Part shown: piece after piece, positions 34,926 through 47,530 of the stretch
Numbering within the stretch: the first letter of the stretch is position 1
How the letters are laid out: each line of letters starts with the position of its first letter
Notes under the pieces: generated by a model
Databases searched by the model: none
What the model saw: only the letters and a program-made list of their open reading frames with translations
Told to the model about the DNA's origin: nothing
Program-made: the position numbers and the translations under genes
Source: Emydura subglobosa
Taxonomy: Eukaryota; Chordata; Testudines; Chelidae
Length of the DNA: 64,000 nucleotides
Reading direction: 5' to 3'
Assembly: GCA_007922225.1 (NCBI GenBank)
Contig: ML679963.1
Location: 7,659,984 to 7,723,983, forward strand

Positions 34926-37900
34926 AAGTAAATACTTTTTTCTTATCTCTGAAAAGTTCATATAAATATTTGTTTCTCCCCTTGCGCCATATCTAAACAC
35001 TTCACTGTGATTTAAAAAAAATCAATTTAAAAACCCCAAGAAATCATTCCAACAGCCAAAGGCTGAATAACCCTACAGTAACAAACCACGACTACAATGG
35101 ACAAAAATATAACTGGTAAAGAAACAAATTTCAATTTCAAACTTCCAAGAAGTCATCACAGGTACTGATCTGCAATGGGCTCTGCACAGGGCAATTCTTG
35201 CACTCCTACCCAGGGCATTCTTTTTTAAATGATGACAGGGCTGTTATTTATTTTCTTTTAATATTTAAATGTGATTCGCTCCAAAAACAGATCTCTCCTC
35301 ATTAGTGCTAAAGAGTCTGCAAACAGTGGATGAATCTGATCCTGACCCCATTGACATCAATGCCACAAAGCTCGTTGAAATCAGTGCAGAATCAGACTTT
35401 ATAAGAATAATGCAGCTTTAACATTCTTCTCCGAACACTATAAATGTGTCTTTTTTTAATTACCTCTGCTGTAAACATATCTAATATGCAACATTTGATC
35501 TGTAGGTTCTTCAAACACTGGGTCACACACTTCAAGTGATGCTCTTTTTATTCTTTTATTAAAAATGGTCATTGGTACTGGTTATTTGGTACGTCCAAAC
35601 CAAAATACGAAACTGCAAGCTAAGAGAGCAGCAACACAGCTTGTCCATTGTAAACAATTTATTATTGTTTTTTTTCTACCTCAGTTGCTTACAGGGGGGG
35701 AAAAAGTAATAAAAAACCCAAAAGCACAGATGAACTATTGACAAAATGAGAAAATTCACAATAGCTGAAATGTTTGCAAATCATGCACACTAGGAAAAGT
35801 TCACAAAAGCAAAGCAATTCATAGCAAAAAAACAAAATAATAAAAAAGCTATACAGATTAAAAAAAGCAGAAGAATAAAAAGGAAACTAACCAATTATTA
35901 CATCAAGCATCTTTAATGAAAAGAACAGCATAGCTGTGTACGTAGAGCCTTGCACACTGACATTTTAAACAGGTGGATTAACAAACATTAAAATGCAGTA
36001 CAGTTCTGCTGTAAGCATGCAGTTTACTTCTCACAAACTTATAAAATTGGTAGAAGCACTTTTTTTTTTTTAAAAGGAGAATTTAAATGCAACGTGTGCT
36101 TTCAACCATACAGCTCAGAACTTAGTTCTGTTAGAAACAAAACCAATAAAGGACAAGTGTATAAAAACAGGACAAAGGATACTTCATGTATTTGTGCGGA
36201 GGTTAAAGGTTAAGAGGTGCAATACAGCTGATACTGGCAGCTCAGTTCCTGCTGCTCTTGATAAAACTTTAATTCTGCCATTGGTTTGCAAGTGAAGCAT
36301 GGAAGTAAAAGTGACTACAGCATCTGAATCTCTGAGAGCATGGCCATTCCAAGATAGGGAACTGTCTAAGAGCTTGGAAGTGTTTTTTTGCGGAAGAATG
36401 GGATGATTTATTTTAGTGTTTGTTTTGGAGGTGGGGGAGAGGGAATGTTTGGCATCTAATCATCTAAAAAGTTATTTTGATGAGCACTTTCAAGGGGACA
36501 TCACTATATTCAAACTTTTGTTTTCCAAACAGAACTCTCAGTTATTACAATTTCAACTACTGAAAGATCCATCAAAACAAAAAAAGTAATAATCATTCAG
36601 TTGCCAACTTCACAGATTAAATTTTCACAGATATATGATCATACTACTTTGAATAATTAGATTAATTCCCCTAGCTTGCCCAATAATCTTAGCTATAGGT
36701 CACCAGCTCTCCTCCATGATAATTATGACTTTTACTGTTATTAAATAAGCTGTATATAAAAAAGCATCAACATTTCATTTTGTTCGCTGTTTATAGGACC
36801 TGATCATAATTTCCATTTTCCTAATACATTATTTCTACAAAGTTTGTGAGAAGTCATGCCTTTAATACGTCACTAACCCCAACCCCATTCTCTTTGTGAG
36901 TTACATTCCGTGTGGGCATTAAAAACTCATATAAAGCAGAAGAAACAAAAATAAGAAAAAAGCAAACTCAAGCAGTGAGGATATGGAGCCTTTCAAAAAA
37001 ATAATAAAAATAAGTCCAGTCAATCAAACCAGCCAGTAAGAGCAGCATTTTTTCAGTGGACATTGATATTAAACATGGACCACCCAGGCTGTCTCTGTCT
37101 GTCTCTCTCTCTCTCTCTCTCATTAGCACTGTAGTAAACCCCGATTAATTTGTTATGCATCTTTAAGAACTAGTTGATAAAAATTATGTCTTGTGAAATC
37201 GGCAAATAGTCTGCAAAGTGAAATAAGAACAGAAATTAATAGATTAAACTGAAAAGATAAATCCCAGAAATTAAAAAAAAAAAAAATTTAAAAATGAAAC
37301 AGGATAGGGAGTGATTGTAATAATAATAATTTTAAAATGACTATGTACTAAGCTATTAAAGCCTAGAGAAAAAAAACTTGATGAGAGAAGATAGAACAGT
37401 TGCCAAAGTGATTTACATTTCTCCTGCCTTCCAAGCTAAAGGCTGTCATCTACTTTGATAGAAGTATAATACAGGAGATATATAGAGGGGGCATCATTCA
37501 AACAGACAAATAGTCATAGCGCAAAGAGGCTTCTTTCCACCAAATTACCAAAACAAAAATGCAAACAGGTGGATCATGACATTTGTAACATTGTTTCGCT
37601 TTGACAACAGTAAATATCACATTACAACACAATTTAGACTGGCATTTTAAACAAAAGAAAAATAAAATGGGTGGTTTAAGCTGAAAAGGCAACTGAAATA
37701 AAGGCTGCTGATATTAAAATAGATGCAACAGTAATACAGTTCTTTGAAATGGTAACTGTTAATAGTACAGTTTTGCAATACTTTATTATTATAATAAGAG
37801 GAAGACTATAATTTCCTTGAAATGATCTGATTTATTATAGCACAGACATCAGAAGTGCACTATATGAAGGTTCTGTGACATATCTGTACTCTAATAAGAA

Positions 37901-40900
37901 GTGATGTCAAGACTGCTCTATAACAAACCATTTACAGTAGCATTCTGACATAAGAGAACCGGATAAGAGTATGCACTCGTATCAAGGCATTAGCTACAAC
38001 AAACTCATTCTTTCATTCAGCCCTGCCATGAGATCTGCTGGTAGAATGACCAAGAGAAGATGCAGCCAAACTGAAATAGTGCAAGGTCTTCTTTTTACTA
38101 AAATCCTACAGAGAACACTGTTTTTACTTGAATACTATGGAGATAGGTAGCAGCCTAAATCCCCCAAAATATTGCAAACTATAGTGTTTTTGGGACAAGC
38201 CTTTAAAGAAAAGAAAAGAAGGAAAAAGAAAAAATAGAGTATTTCATATAAATGGCCCAAACAGTTCCTCTTTAATCACAATAATGCAATGTTTTAGGGT
38301 GTGTAGGTAGTTTTTATTTTTATTTTTTGTAAAGGGTATACATGCCCAGATTTTGCTCTGCAAAGATTGCATGCTCACCTGTTTCCATGCTCAGAACCCC
38401 ACCTCCATGCACGCAAAGGGGCGCTTCTGCATGTGCAAAAACATGCATGAGAAAATATTATGAATGCAATTTAGGCACCTTTGAAAACTTGGCCTATGCT
38501 GTTGAATACTCTACTATTTTTTAATAAGTGTACTGATTATCATGTGTTACTAAAAGATTCCTTTTCTCTGCTAGTTTGTAACAGTTCAAAACCTGATCGC
38601 TTCCAAAGCAGGAGAGGGGTCATTTTCAAAAAATAAACCCTGAAAAAAATGGCTCTCAGTCTCAGGGTTGTAGAGAGGATGCAAAAGGAAAATACAGAGA
38701 ACAACAAAAGCAGCTTAGGTACATTAAGACAAATTAAGACAAAAAGTAGCATTAATGTAATCAACATTTATATGAAAGATGTGACCAATATATGTTAGCA
38801 TGTAATATTCTCTGAACTCTGCATATAAAACCCTCGCTAAGTTCTGGTGACATTGATAACATATTGAGCTTTGCACTCACCAGATCACCTTTTGCCGCTC
38901 CCTTACCAGGGAACTACAGTCTTACATATAGAACAGCTGCGTGCACATTGTTCCTTACACAACCTGCGTGGTTGCAAATAGTAGGATGCAGAATTGATAC
39001 AAGTATTTGGCATTACTGAGGGCATGAAACTGCACTCGTTGAGCACCTACATCTCCCAACAATTCCAGTGGATGTCCTAGGTGCAAGGAATGGCCTCAGG
39101 TACTAGCCTGAAGCTGTGGCATTTGAAGTGATAGTGTCTGGAGACCAAGGTGGTGGAGATGTGAATCAGCTGTCCTGGGTCTTATTGTGTTGAACTCCAT
39201 GCAAAGGAAAAGACAACATAGGAGCCTTCTCCCCTTCAATGCATCCTTGTACAGGAGCTGGGCACAATCTCAATCCTTGCCCTCAGATGCTAGCACAGAA
39301 GCAGGAACAAAGGCCAGAGCTGGCTCCAAAGATGAAGAACACGCTGTCCCCCTAAGTGGTACTGAAAATATCATGCCTACCTCTGGGAACTGCCACTGGG
39401 CACTCCCTACACCCAGGCACCACCTCCTAGCATAAGCTGTGCCTTTAGGGCACAACTGAGCCCTTAAATTCTGTGGCTCAGTTGGCCAACTTGTGAAAAG
39501 GGTCTGACATTCCAATACTAGATATTGCATATGGGACAAAATTCCAGGGAGTGCTGTGAAGATGAACATTTATAAGATGCTTTGAGATCTGCAAATGTGT
39601 AACACGAGAGTCAACTGTTTTTAGAGCGTCATTAAAAAATGAGGCAAGTATTTTTAAAAAACAATAACTTATTTTAAGAAATGTGTTATTGTTTAAGCAT
39701 ATGGGGAAGAAATACATTATGACACAGTTTCTTAAGAAGTTCAAGTCTAAGCAATACTTAGAGGATTTCTAACCAATTCTACTCTTAGGGTTTACAAAGT
39801 AGGCCGTCACTGTGGCACAATTTGTGCCTGCAATTAATTGCACCCACTTTTTTGAAATAACAACTGATTTGTGCTGCTTTGGTTTTTTTTCCAAGTTATG
39901 TTGGGCTGCAGAATAGTACCTACCAAATAAAACCCAAAACAAAAACAGGAGGTCTGGTTTGAAAAATCAGGCCCCTAAATAAAAACGCATATAATAATGA
40001 CTGGACTCAAAGGGTTTCTCTACAATTAGTTGCTAATCATTTTCTTATTAGACATGTTTATAAATAAAGTGATCTTAAGTCCTGTCAATTTTAATCATGT
40101 AGTTTATTCAACTATTTTTCATTATCTGTCTTTTCTTCACACAGCTCCATCTGATTCAAGGAGTCATGAAAACCAAGTCCTGAGACAACGTGCAAATGCA
40201 CTTTAAAAAAAAATCTCACCACCTTATATTCAAACGTTATTAGCTCAAAACTGGTGTTGAAATGGACTTGTATGCATTTTTAGTCATATTTGGATGGCTT
40301 TAATATAATGAAGAGTACTTGTGAAAACTGCATATACACCATACAGTTGAGGTGTCAAACCTATTTTGTGAAGAGGGCTGATAACATTTTTAATTACGGC
40401 CTGTTAGCCAGGGCTATTTCCCTCAATACAGTAGCTCGCCCAGTGGTGTCAGCGGGAGGTTTGTACAAAGACAAGCCGTAGAATATGGCCCTTATAAAAT
40501 AGCAATTAAACTATTAGTAAAGTTCCAATTATGTTCACTGCATCACTCAGTTGGGAAAAAAATGATGTAGAGTACCTTTAGGAAAACTGCTACTTCTGAC
40601 ATCAGTTTATTTGGCCATGTCTGTGTGCTTTTACCAAAGCTACATGTATAAGAGCAGAAACTGTATGTGCAAATTATGCACACCACTGAACACCAATGTG
40701 ATCTGTAAATATGGACCTCAGTGTGATACCATTGTACTTCAGAGTTAGCACTCCATTGCAACGGGAGCAGTTGCCATCACATTGAACTATTTCATACTAA
40801 GACAGCAATAAGGTGGGTCATATTTCGTTTACAAGCACAAGAGGTAGAAATGAAATATTTGGTTTTTAATCCTGAAGATATATATTTGACATGGGGGGCT

Positions 40901-41844
40901 GGATATATATGTCAAATGGGCTGGGTGATTAGCACTCCTGCTATACAATGTATTTATATATACTGTATATAGAGCACAATACGGGTGGAGTATGTGTCTT
41001 TAAGGAACACCTATAAAACAAGGTGCTTGGAGAAGTTTCTGGGGGTTCTTCTGAGATGGCTTTTTCCCCTTCATGTTGCATTCTGAAAGACCCCACACAC
41101 TGCAGTGGCTCTTCCTCTGGCGAGGGGAAGTGAACTCCATTAGCCAAAGGAGGTTGCTATACAGCAACACTAGCTTCAGCACCCATCTCACCCTTCTGGG
41201 CCAAAAATTAACAAGAGCCAAAGAGGGAGCTGAACTTTCTGCCTCTGAAGCTCTCCCAGCCCTAGCTGGCCTGGGGTGTAAGGAATCAAGGCTGATCCTG
41301 AACTCAGATCCTGAACTCAGATCCCTTCTGTGTTTTTACCAGAAGAGCAAATGTACAGAAAAACTGTCAAAGAAGGTTAATTTTTAGCTTTTAACATCTT
41401 AGACAAAGGGTTTTTGGTTAGTTTTCTTAAATGAATATCCTTAAAAGCACTTATATGTTTACAGAGACCAAAGACTCAATATTTGTAACATGTCACAATC
41501 AACAACAAAAATAACTCTTCCCCTGGAAAACTCCTATACAAACCACTATGGTTCCAAAGGAACTAGAGGCTCAATGGAAATTACTGTATCCTGTAGAATT
41601 TAATAAACAATTTTAATGCTTTTTATAAAATGTTTCAACCTATCTGTAGAATTTAAAGGAGGATTGTATTCCTGCCATAGAATTTCATAGGCAGGTTCAA
41701 TCATTACATTGAGGTTATAGTTCTCTGTTACATTCTATAGATTTTCTCCATAAGGATCTTGTTTTCTTCTTTGATTCTAAGCCATTTCCCTGTCGTGTAC
41801 CTGTAGTGTTTTCATTAAAGAGACAGTTTAACTTGGTTTCTTAA
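34926..41844. other. AT-rich intron block, almost free of repeats
   Basis: Long unique-looking sequence, U-rich on the MSI2 strand between about 35640 and 38350, with AATAAA-type words on that strand near 35545-35660. A CT repeat lies at 37091-37121 and a 9-bp inverted repeat at 40884-40917. No exon found. Frames such as 39187-39435 have no recognised family. Confidence 0.5.
37091..37121. repeat. (CT)n microsatellite
   Basis: GTCTCTGTCTGT followed by about ten CT units. Confidence 0.92.
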
Positions 41845-42492
41845 TACTGCATGCAGTTCTGGTTGCCCCATCTCAAAAAAGATATATTAGAATTGGAAAA
41901 AGTACAGAGAAGGGCAACAAAAATTATTAGGGGTATGGAACATACAAGGAGAGATTAAAAAGACTGGGACTGTTCAGCTTAGAAAAGAGATGACTAAGGG
42001 GGGATATGACAGAGGTCTATATAATCATGAATGGTATGGGGAAGTGAACAAAGAAGTGTTATTTAACCTTTCACATAACACAAGAACCAGAGGGTCACTC
42101 AATGAAATTAATAGGCAGCAGGTTTAAAACAAACATAAGTAAGTACTTCTTCACACACTGCACAGTCAATCTATGGAACTCATTGCCAGGGGATGTTGTG
42201 AAGGCCTGAAGTATAACTGGATTCAAAAGAGAATTAGATAAATTAATGGAGGATATGTCCATGAATGGCTATTAGCCGAGATGGTGGAGGACGCAAGCCC
42301 GAGCTCCAGATGTCCGTAAGTCTCTGACTGCCAGAAATTGGGACTGCACAACAGGAGATGAATCATTCAATAAAGTGCCCTGTTCTGTTCATCCCCTCTG
42401 AAGCATCTGGCACCCGCCATTGTTGGAAGATGGGATACTGGGCTAGATGGACCATTGGTCTGACCTAGTATTGCTGTTCTTATGTTCTTAAC
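41845..42492 (+). mobile_element. CR1 LINE, 5'-truncated 3' end
   Basis: Begins in the C-terminal part of the reverse transcriptase frame (GCATGCAGTTCTGGTTGCCC, GAGAAGGGCAACAAAAATTA) and continues through the 3' UTR (ATACTGGGCTAGATGGACC, ATTGGTCTGACCTAGTATTG). It ends in GTTCTTATGTTCTTA, the short tandem terminal repeat typical of CR1. It is 5'-truncated and its frame is broken. It is less diverged from the turtle/crocodilian CR1 consensus I know than the copy at 25.8 kb. Confidence 0.95.
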
Positions 42493-43349
42493 CTGAGCAA
42501 GTTGAGCTTCCTACATTCCCTTTCTAAGCAATTAAAAAGCACAGTGCAAGGTGGTGGAACTGATCCGTGTGACCCACGTGACACGGCACACTAATGAATT
42601 TAATGTATAACACAACAGCGGTTTTCTTGCCACGGTGTTCTGGCAGGCCTTAGCTATTAGTAAGCAGTAAACACAGCAGTCATGACTCTGCTTCTAAAAT
42701 CTCCTGTAGAATTCCTAAGGTCTAATAAAAAAAATCATCTGTCATTTCCAATTTAAGTTCTAAGCCACACTGGCATAAAGCAAATATGTAGGGAGAACTA
42801 GTTTCAGTGACTGCTTTTTCAAAGTGCCCCAGCTGAAATCCACACTGTGTTACATTGAAAGCCAGCCTACCACTTTAGAACCTTAGGAGATCTAAAAATT
42901 ATGAGTGGCAGTATTAAACTTCCAGTGAATGGAAATCACTAAATGCAGCAAATCTTTGACAGGCACACAAAAGGGAAAGGGGGGGGGAACCAAACAAACG
43001 TGAAGAAAGAATTAGATTGAGCACCATTAGACACTCAACTCTATGAAGGTCACCAGAAACATCTATATAAAATACACTCATGTTGGACTTTTTACTCCAG
43101 AACTGCATCCCTAACAAATATAAGCTTACTGTCAAATATGTACATAGAAAAAAGAAAAAAAATTAACCCTAGCAAAGGGATGGCAATAGCTCTTAAATTA
43201 TCTCTCTCTAATTTTTTCTTAAATTGAAAACTTTGTTTTCAAATAACCAGTACCAATTAACACATTATATTAACAACAATCTCTAATGGCAATATCCTTA
43301 TATAATTAGTAATGGATATATAAAAACAAAGATATATATTAAAGAAACA
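42493..43349. other. Intron DNA, AT-rich
   Basis: No features recognised; a short G run occurs at about 42980. Confidence 0.5.
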
Positions 43350-43373
43350 TTATATATATATATACACATATAT

Positions 43374-43413
<40 letters not shown>

Positions 43414-43432
43414 ACATTATATATATATCTAT
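43350..43432. repeat. (TA)n(CA)n compound microsatellite
   Basis: TA units, TATACACA units, then CA units at 43382-43411, then more TA. On the MSI2 transcript strand this is a UG repeat, about 170 nt downstream of the 43.6-kb exon's donor. Confidence 0.97.
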
Positions 43433-43517
43433 CTTCAAAATGGTCAGAATTTGTCATCGCACGAGATGCTTCCCTGCAGACTTTTTTGCCTCAATTTGCA
43501 GGTATGGATTTAAAATT

Positions 43518-43541
43518 AAAAAAAAAAAAAAAAAAAAAAAA
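43518..43541. repeat. Poly-A run (poly-U on the MSI2 transcript)
   Basis: 24 As, then AGAAAAAGAA. On the transcript this is a U-rich tract starting about 30-40 nt after the 5' splice site of the 43579-43653 exon. Confidence 0.97.
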
Positions 43542-43578
43542 GAAAAAGAAGTAAAATCGCCAAATGAAATGTACGTAC

Positions 43579-43653
43579 CTGGGAACTGATAGCTGTAACT
43601 TGGGGCAAATCCAGGATAGCCTCTGCCATATGTTGCAACAAAATTTGGGTAAC
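43579..43653 (-). CDS. MSI2: MSI2 internal coding exon ([16 protein letters not shown])
   Basis: A 75-nt internal exon on the minus strand, after a pyrimidine-rich acceptor ending TTCATTCAAG and before a GTACGT donor. Its first two bases complete the Gly codon left open by the 57.1-kb exon, and its last G opens the next Gly codon, so phase is kept on both sides. It encodes [15 protein letters not shown], then APSYSYQFP, the Tyr/Gly/Pro-rich C-terminal segment of Musashi-2. The human sequence as I recall it reads SYGYQFP, so one Gly appears as Ser (AGC) here. In the transcript the donor is followed at about 38 nt by a 24-nt U run and at about 170 nt by a UG repeat, so the exon could be spliced under regulation. 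Skipping it would stay in frame (75 is divisible by 3). Confidence 0.96.
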
Positions 43654-45324
43654 CTTGAATGAAGAAACATGAATAAAAGAAAATGGCAGATTAATAAGGT
43701 TTTACTCTTTGCTCCTACATCTAATGCAACATTACACAGAGGAAGGATGAAAAAGAAATTTTACTTTTACACAGGTTATGAAAGAACACTATTTACTCTT
43801 CTCATGCACGACTGCAGGAAGGTTTCAATAACATCTTGAAGAAAAATGAAACATCTAGAGACACATGCTACTCTTCCCTGGTCACTATCTCTTTTTGCTA
43901 TGCATGTGAGACCTGTCACTCATATAATTAACATGCACTTTGGTATCTGAAGTCCAAGGACTGTGCATACTTTTTAGCTAGAAGAGTAAATGCCAAATGC
44001 TAAGGCTAAACACATAACACAGGTTTGCTCTGACGTTTGGAGAGCTTACAATGAATGTACTTTGCTTCAGAGTTATTGACAGTTGGAGGTTAAGGTACTA
44101 GTAATTCTTCATCCCAGGAGTGTGCAGGACAACAGTTAACACATCAAAGAGTTAGAGGCAGAAATATCAAGGAACGAGAGAGTCAAAGAGGTTTTAATTT
44201 TGCAGGAAGGTAAAATTCAACAGATAAGAATTTTTTCCTGAAGCGATTTATAAAGTACATTCAGAAACAGTTACAATCTGACCAAGTATTTATTGTTTTC
44301 TTATTAGGCAAATACCATTCAAGGACACATTGCTGTAAGTAAAAATATGTAAGCAAATATATTGAACAACAAATTGTGTCCAGTTTAACATAAGGTTTCA
44401 ACAGACATCACATGGCAGAAAAAAAAAAACCCTGCTAGTGTGGTACAGAAAAAAACCGGTAGAATCTACAGCTGGAAACCCCATCGGTACAATGCAGATG
44501 GTGGAAGAAAACGGTTGAAAAGAGATCAAAACCATTTCAAGCAACGTTACTGAAAGCACGACTGAAATTTGGGTAACAGCACTGAAAATTAGAGGAAGCT
44601 GGTTTGGTCACATTCTCATTCACAAGTAAACCAGTGTGAACTTCTATTCAGTGGAACACATTGCTGGCCATGGCTGAGAACAAGAAGTCAATTTCCTAGT
44701 GTAAACAGGGTTGTCATGCACAGAGAATGTGCCATTTGGCTTTTTTGGTCCAAAAGGCAATCATTTATAAGAATTCTACTGTATTATATAAGGTCTTCCC
44801 ACAATAGGAGATTTATCAATGCTCAAGGGAAAAAGCTCCTTCTGGCTCTTTAAGAGTCAAGAGGAGCTGTTTGGAACCCAGCTCTTGCACTGGTTAGGGT
44901 GAGTGACCTTGGAATGCTGAATGGAGATGGAGTGAGGACTAGAAGAGGAACAGGAAAGGCTAAATGACATACACAACTGTAATTTCAGTGGCAGCTATGT
45001 GTATATGTGGTAAACCAAGGCAGAATTTAAAACCCCATGGGTTTAAAGACCAGAGATTAAGGGTAGGTCTAACTCCCATTGAAGTCCTGAGTCCTGTCCC
45101 ATGTATCTGTATGCGTGTTCTATCTATGCTCTTAATGTACCCTGTCACTGAGCCATCAGACCTCCTCCGAAAGCTATAAAAACGGCACACAGAGATAGAT
45201 TTCTCCATTACTCCTCCTGTTCGGACAGTGAGGATCTGACTTTGTTTATTTTGTATCTCCCTCAAACCCCCAGCCCCACCCATCTTCCCAGTGTGGGGTT
45301 TTTGAGCACAGACTGGGTCTAAGG
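43654..45324. other. MSI2 intron upstream of the 43.6-kb exon
   Basis: The acceptor pyrimidine tract occupies about 43654-43690. Beyond it no repeat or exon is recognised. Opposing frames at 44960-45397 are not convincing. Confidence 0.5.
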
Positions 45325-45595
45325 GCTTGTATACACTACCACTTATGTCGATATAACTTATCTTGCTCAGGGGTGTGAATAAGCCACCCCTGACCAATAC
45401 ACTGACTTAAGTGCCAGTGTGAACAGCGCTATGCTGGTGAGAGAGCTTCTCCTGCTGACATAGCTACTGCCTCTCGCAGAAGTGGTTTTATTATGCCAAC
45501 GGAAGAGCTCTCTCCCATCGGCATAGAGCATCTTCACCAGTTGCAATGATGCAGCTGCGCCAGTGTGGCGCTTCTAGCATAGACTAGCCCTAAGA
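45325..45595 (+). mobile_element. Non-autonomous DNA element (MITE) with AGGGCTTGTATACACT terminus
   Basis: The left end AGGGCTTGTATACACT and right end AGCATAGACTAGCCCT are inverted, imperfect termini. The interior has ACTTATGTCGATATAACTTA, GCTCAGGGGTGTGAATAAGC and paired GAGAGCTTCTCC / AAGAGCTCTCTCCC words. It is the same family as 17248-17512 and a common small element of turtle genomes. No coding capacity. Confidence 0.8.
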
Positions 45596-46045
45596 AATGG
45601 GGTTTTGCTCTGCAGGCAGCAGGGTCCTTGACAGCCTGACTTCTAGAAATCAAAACTCTTGCCTAAAATGATGCACGTTCTGTCAGCAGCGTAGGGGTTA
45701 TGTGTGTTCTCCATGCTTTATTTTCCTTGTATTGAGGCTGATCAGTTAACTGCCTTTTCACAGGCTCCATTAGTGCTCCATTTACCAAGACTAATTGTTA
45801 TAGTGAACACCTTATGTTGCCCTTTACAATTATGGTGTGTTTTTATTGTTTTATTTCCAGTGTCAACAAAGACTACACCATCTTCTCCATCATCACAGGG
45901 CAATGCTAAGCTTTCTGCCTTTCTCCTCAAATCCACTGTCTCATCATGAAAGTCTTGATGCAATTCCCTCTGAAGTCAATGGGAATCTTTGCACTGATAT
46001 TAAAGGCAACTGCATTTGGCCTTAAGCACATTGTTTTGTATGATT

Positions 46046-46068
46046 GGTTTTGTTTGTTTGTTTGTTTA
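46046..46068. repeat. (TTTG)n simple repeat
   Basis: About five TTTG units. Confidence 0.9.
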
Positions 46069-47179
46069 CAATTGGAAGTTTCTTTCCAAGGTCTCATACC
46101 TTTATTTTATTTTTATTCTTTAAAGTGACTATTTCCAATATACTGTACAATTATTTTGCTGACACAGCAAGTCCCTCTATTTCAGATGGAATTTATATGT
46201 ACATATAGTTTACTATTAATCATATTTTAAATCCAGAAAATTAAATGCTTGAATGGATTAAAGGGGGTGTAAGAGAAAAGCAAGCATGTGACCACAGAAC
46301 AGGACACTGTGGCTTTAAATAGATATGTACCTACATTAGTTACCTCCTGAATATTTATTTCACAGCTCAATGGCAGAAATCTGGCATTAAATGAGATCTT
46401 TCAGTGATAAGCTTTACAAACCATTTTAAAAACAATAATAGTGATAAATGGATTGTTTGCAAACTAAGTAACCCCATAAACATCACTGTGAACCTCAATT
46501 CTGCACAGTCAGTTCAACCAGAACTCATTCTCTTTTTAAAGCGAAAGTTTTATTTGGACACTAAAAGATGAGAGGATTTGTCAACTTAACGACTGACTTT
46601 GAATCGTGGGGGAACAGTCTTGCCAGGCAGAACTAGAGATTTTGCATTGTAATCATTAAGGGCTAGACTGTAACATACAATCTTTGCGGAGTAAGAGATG
46701 ACATGTACCTGCAATTTCCAGAAAAGCAGACCAGGAGTTACTCAGGAGTATCTGGTTCTTTCCTCGCTCTGAGATTACTTTCTGCTCCCTGCCAGCTCAG
46801 CTGTGCTGGCTGGAATACTGAGGGGCAGAGTTTCAGAGTCAAGGCTCCACCACTTCCTTCCTTTGCTCACCCACCTGTGTGAGAAGAGCAGTAGCAATCC
46901 CACTAAGCCTGCTCTTCCCTTCCATGCAGAAGCCCATGGAGTGGGGTAAGGAACTTCGCACTTTATTCTCCTGTGCAAACTTACTGGGCAAGTAATGTTC
47001 TTGCCCTAATAGAACAGCCTTGAAAAGAGAGACCTGAAGTCAACCAACAAGACAACTGTAAAGACACTTGTGACCAAACCCCACCCACCAACTGTATCAT
47101 TTCTAACAACAAAGACAAAATACACAGCTGACTGGAAAGAGGTTCTAATCTGTATCTCCCATCACAGAACATTCTCTAG

Positions 47180-47530
47180 GTCAGGCAGATGAAATCATAA
47201 ATTTATAATACAGCATTACTTCAATTTTCCTCTTCATTTACTGCCGCGATGCCCAGCTCTGCTCTAACGAGTCAAAGCCCAATCTGCACAGGGGAAATTG
47301 GCTGGCTGCATATCAATAGCACATTAACACCATGCCCATGCGGATGCTTCATCAAGCCAAATTATGGTCAGGCCAACCTATCCACCATTTCCATTAGCTG
47401 ACATTCTCATCCTGCACTGGGCACTGAGCAATTTATTTGCTTCAGTACTTCTAGCGAATGATCAATCTCGCAGTAATTACCTCTTGTCGCTAAACTAAAA
47501 ATCAAGGTTTTGCCTGGATTACCTCCCTTG
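47180..47530. promoter_or_regulatory. Candidate conserved non-coding element
   Basis: Repeat-free block with retained CpGs (CTGCCGCGATGCCC, CATGCGGATGC, CTCGCAGTAATTACCTC) and TAAT/ATTA cores (ATTTCCATTAGC, CAGTAATTAC). Conservation is inferred from composition. Confidence 0.3.

Noticed and set aside
43518..43541. Poly-A run as the tail of a retroposed element
   Set aside because: There is no SINE or LINE body next to it, and it lies close to an exon donor where a U-rich tract is expected.
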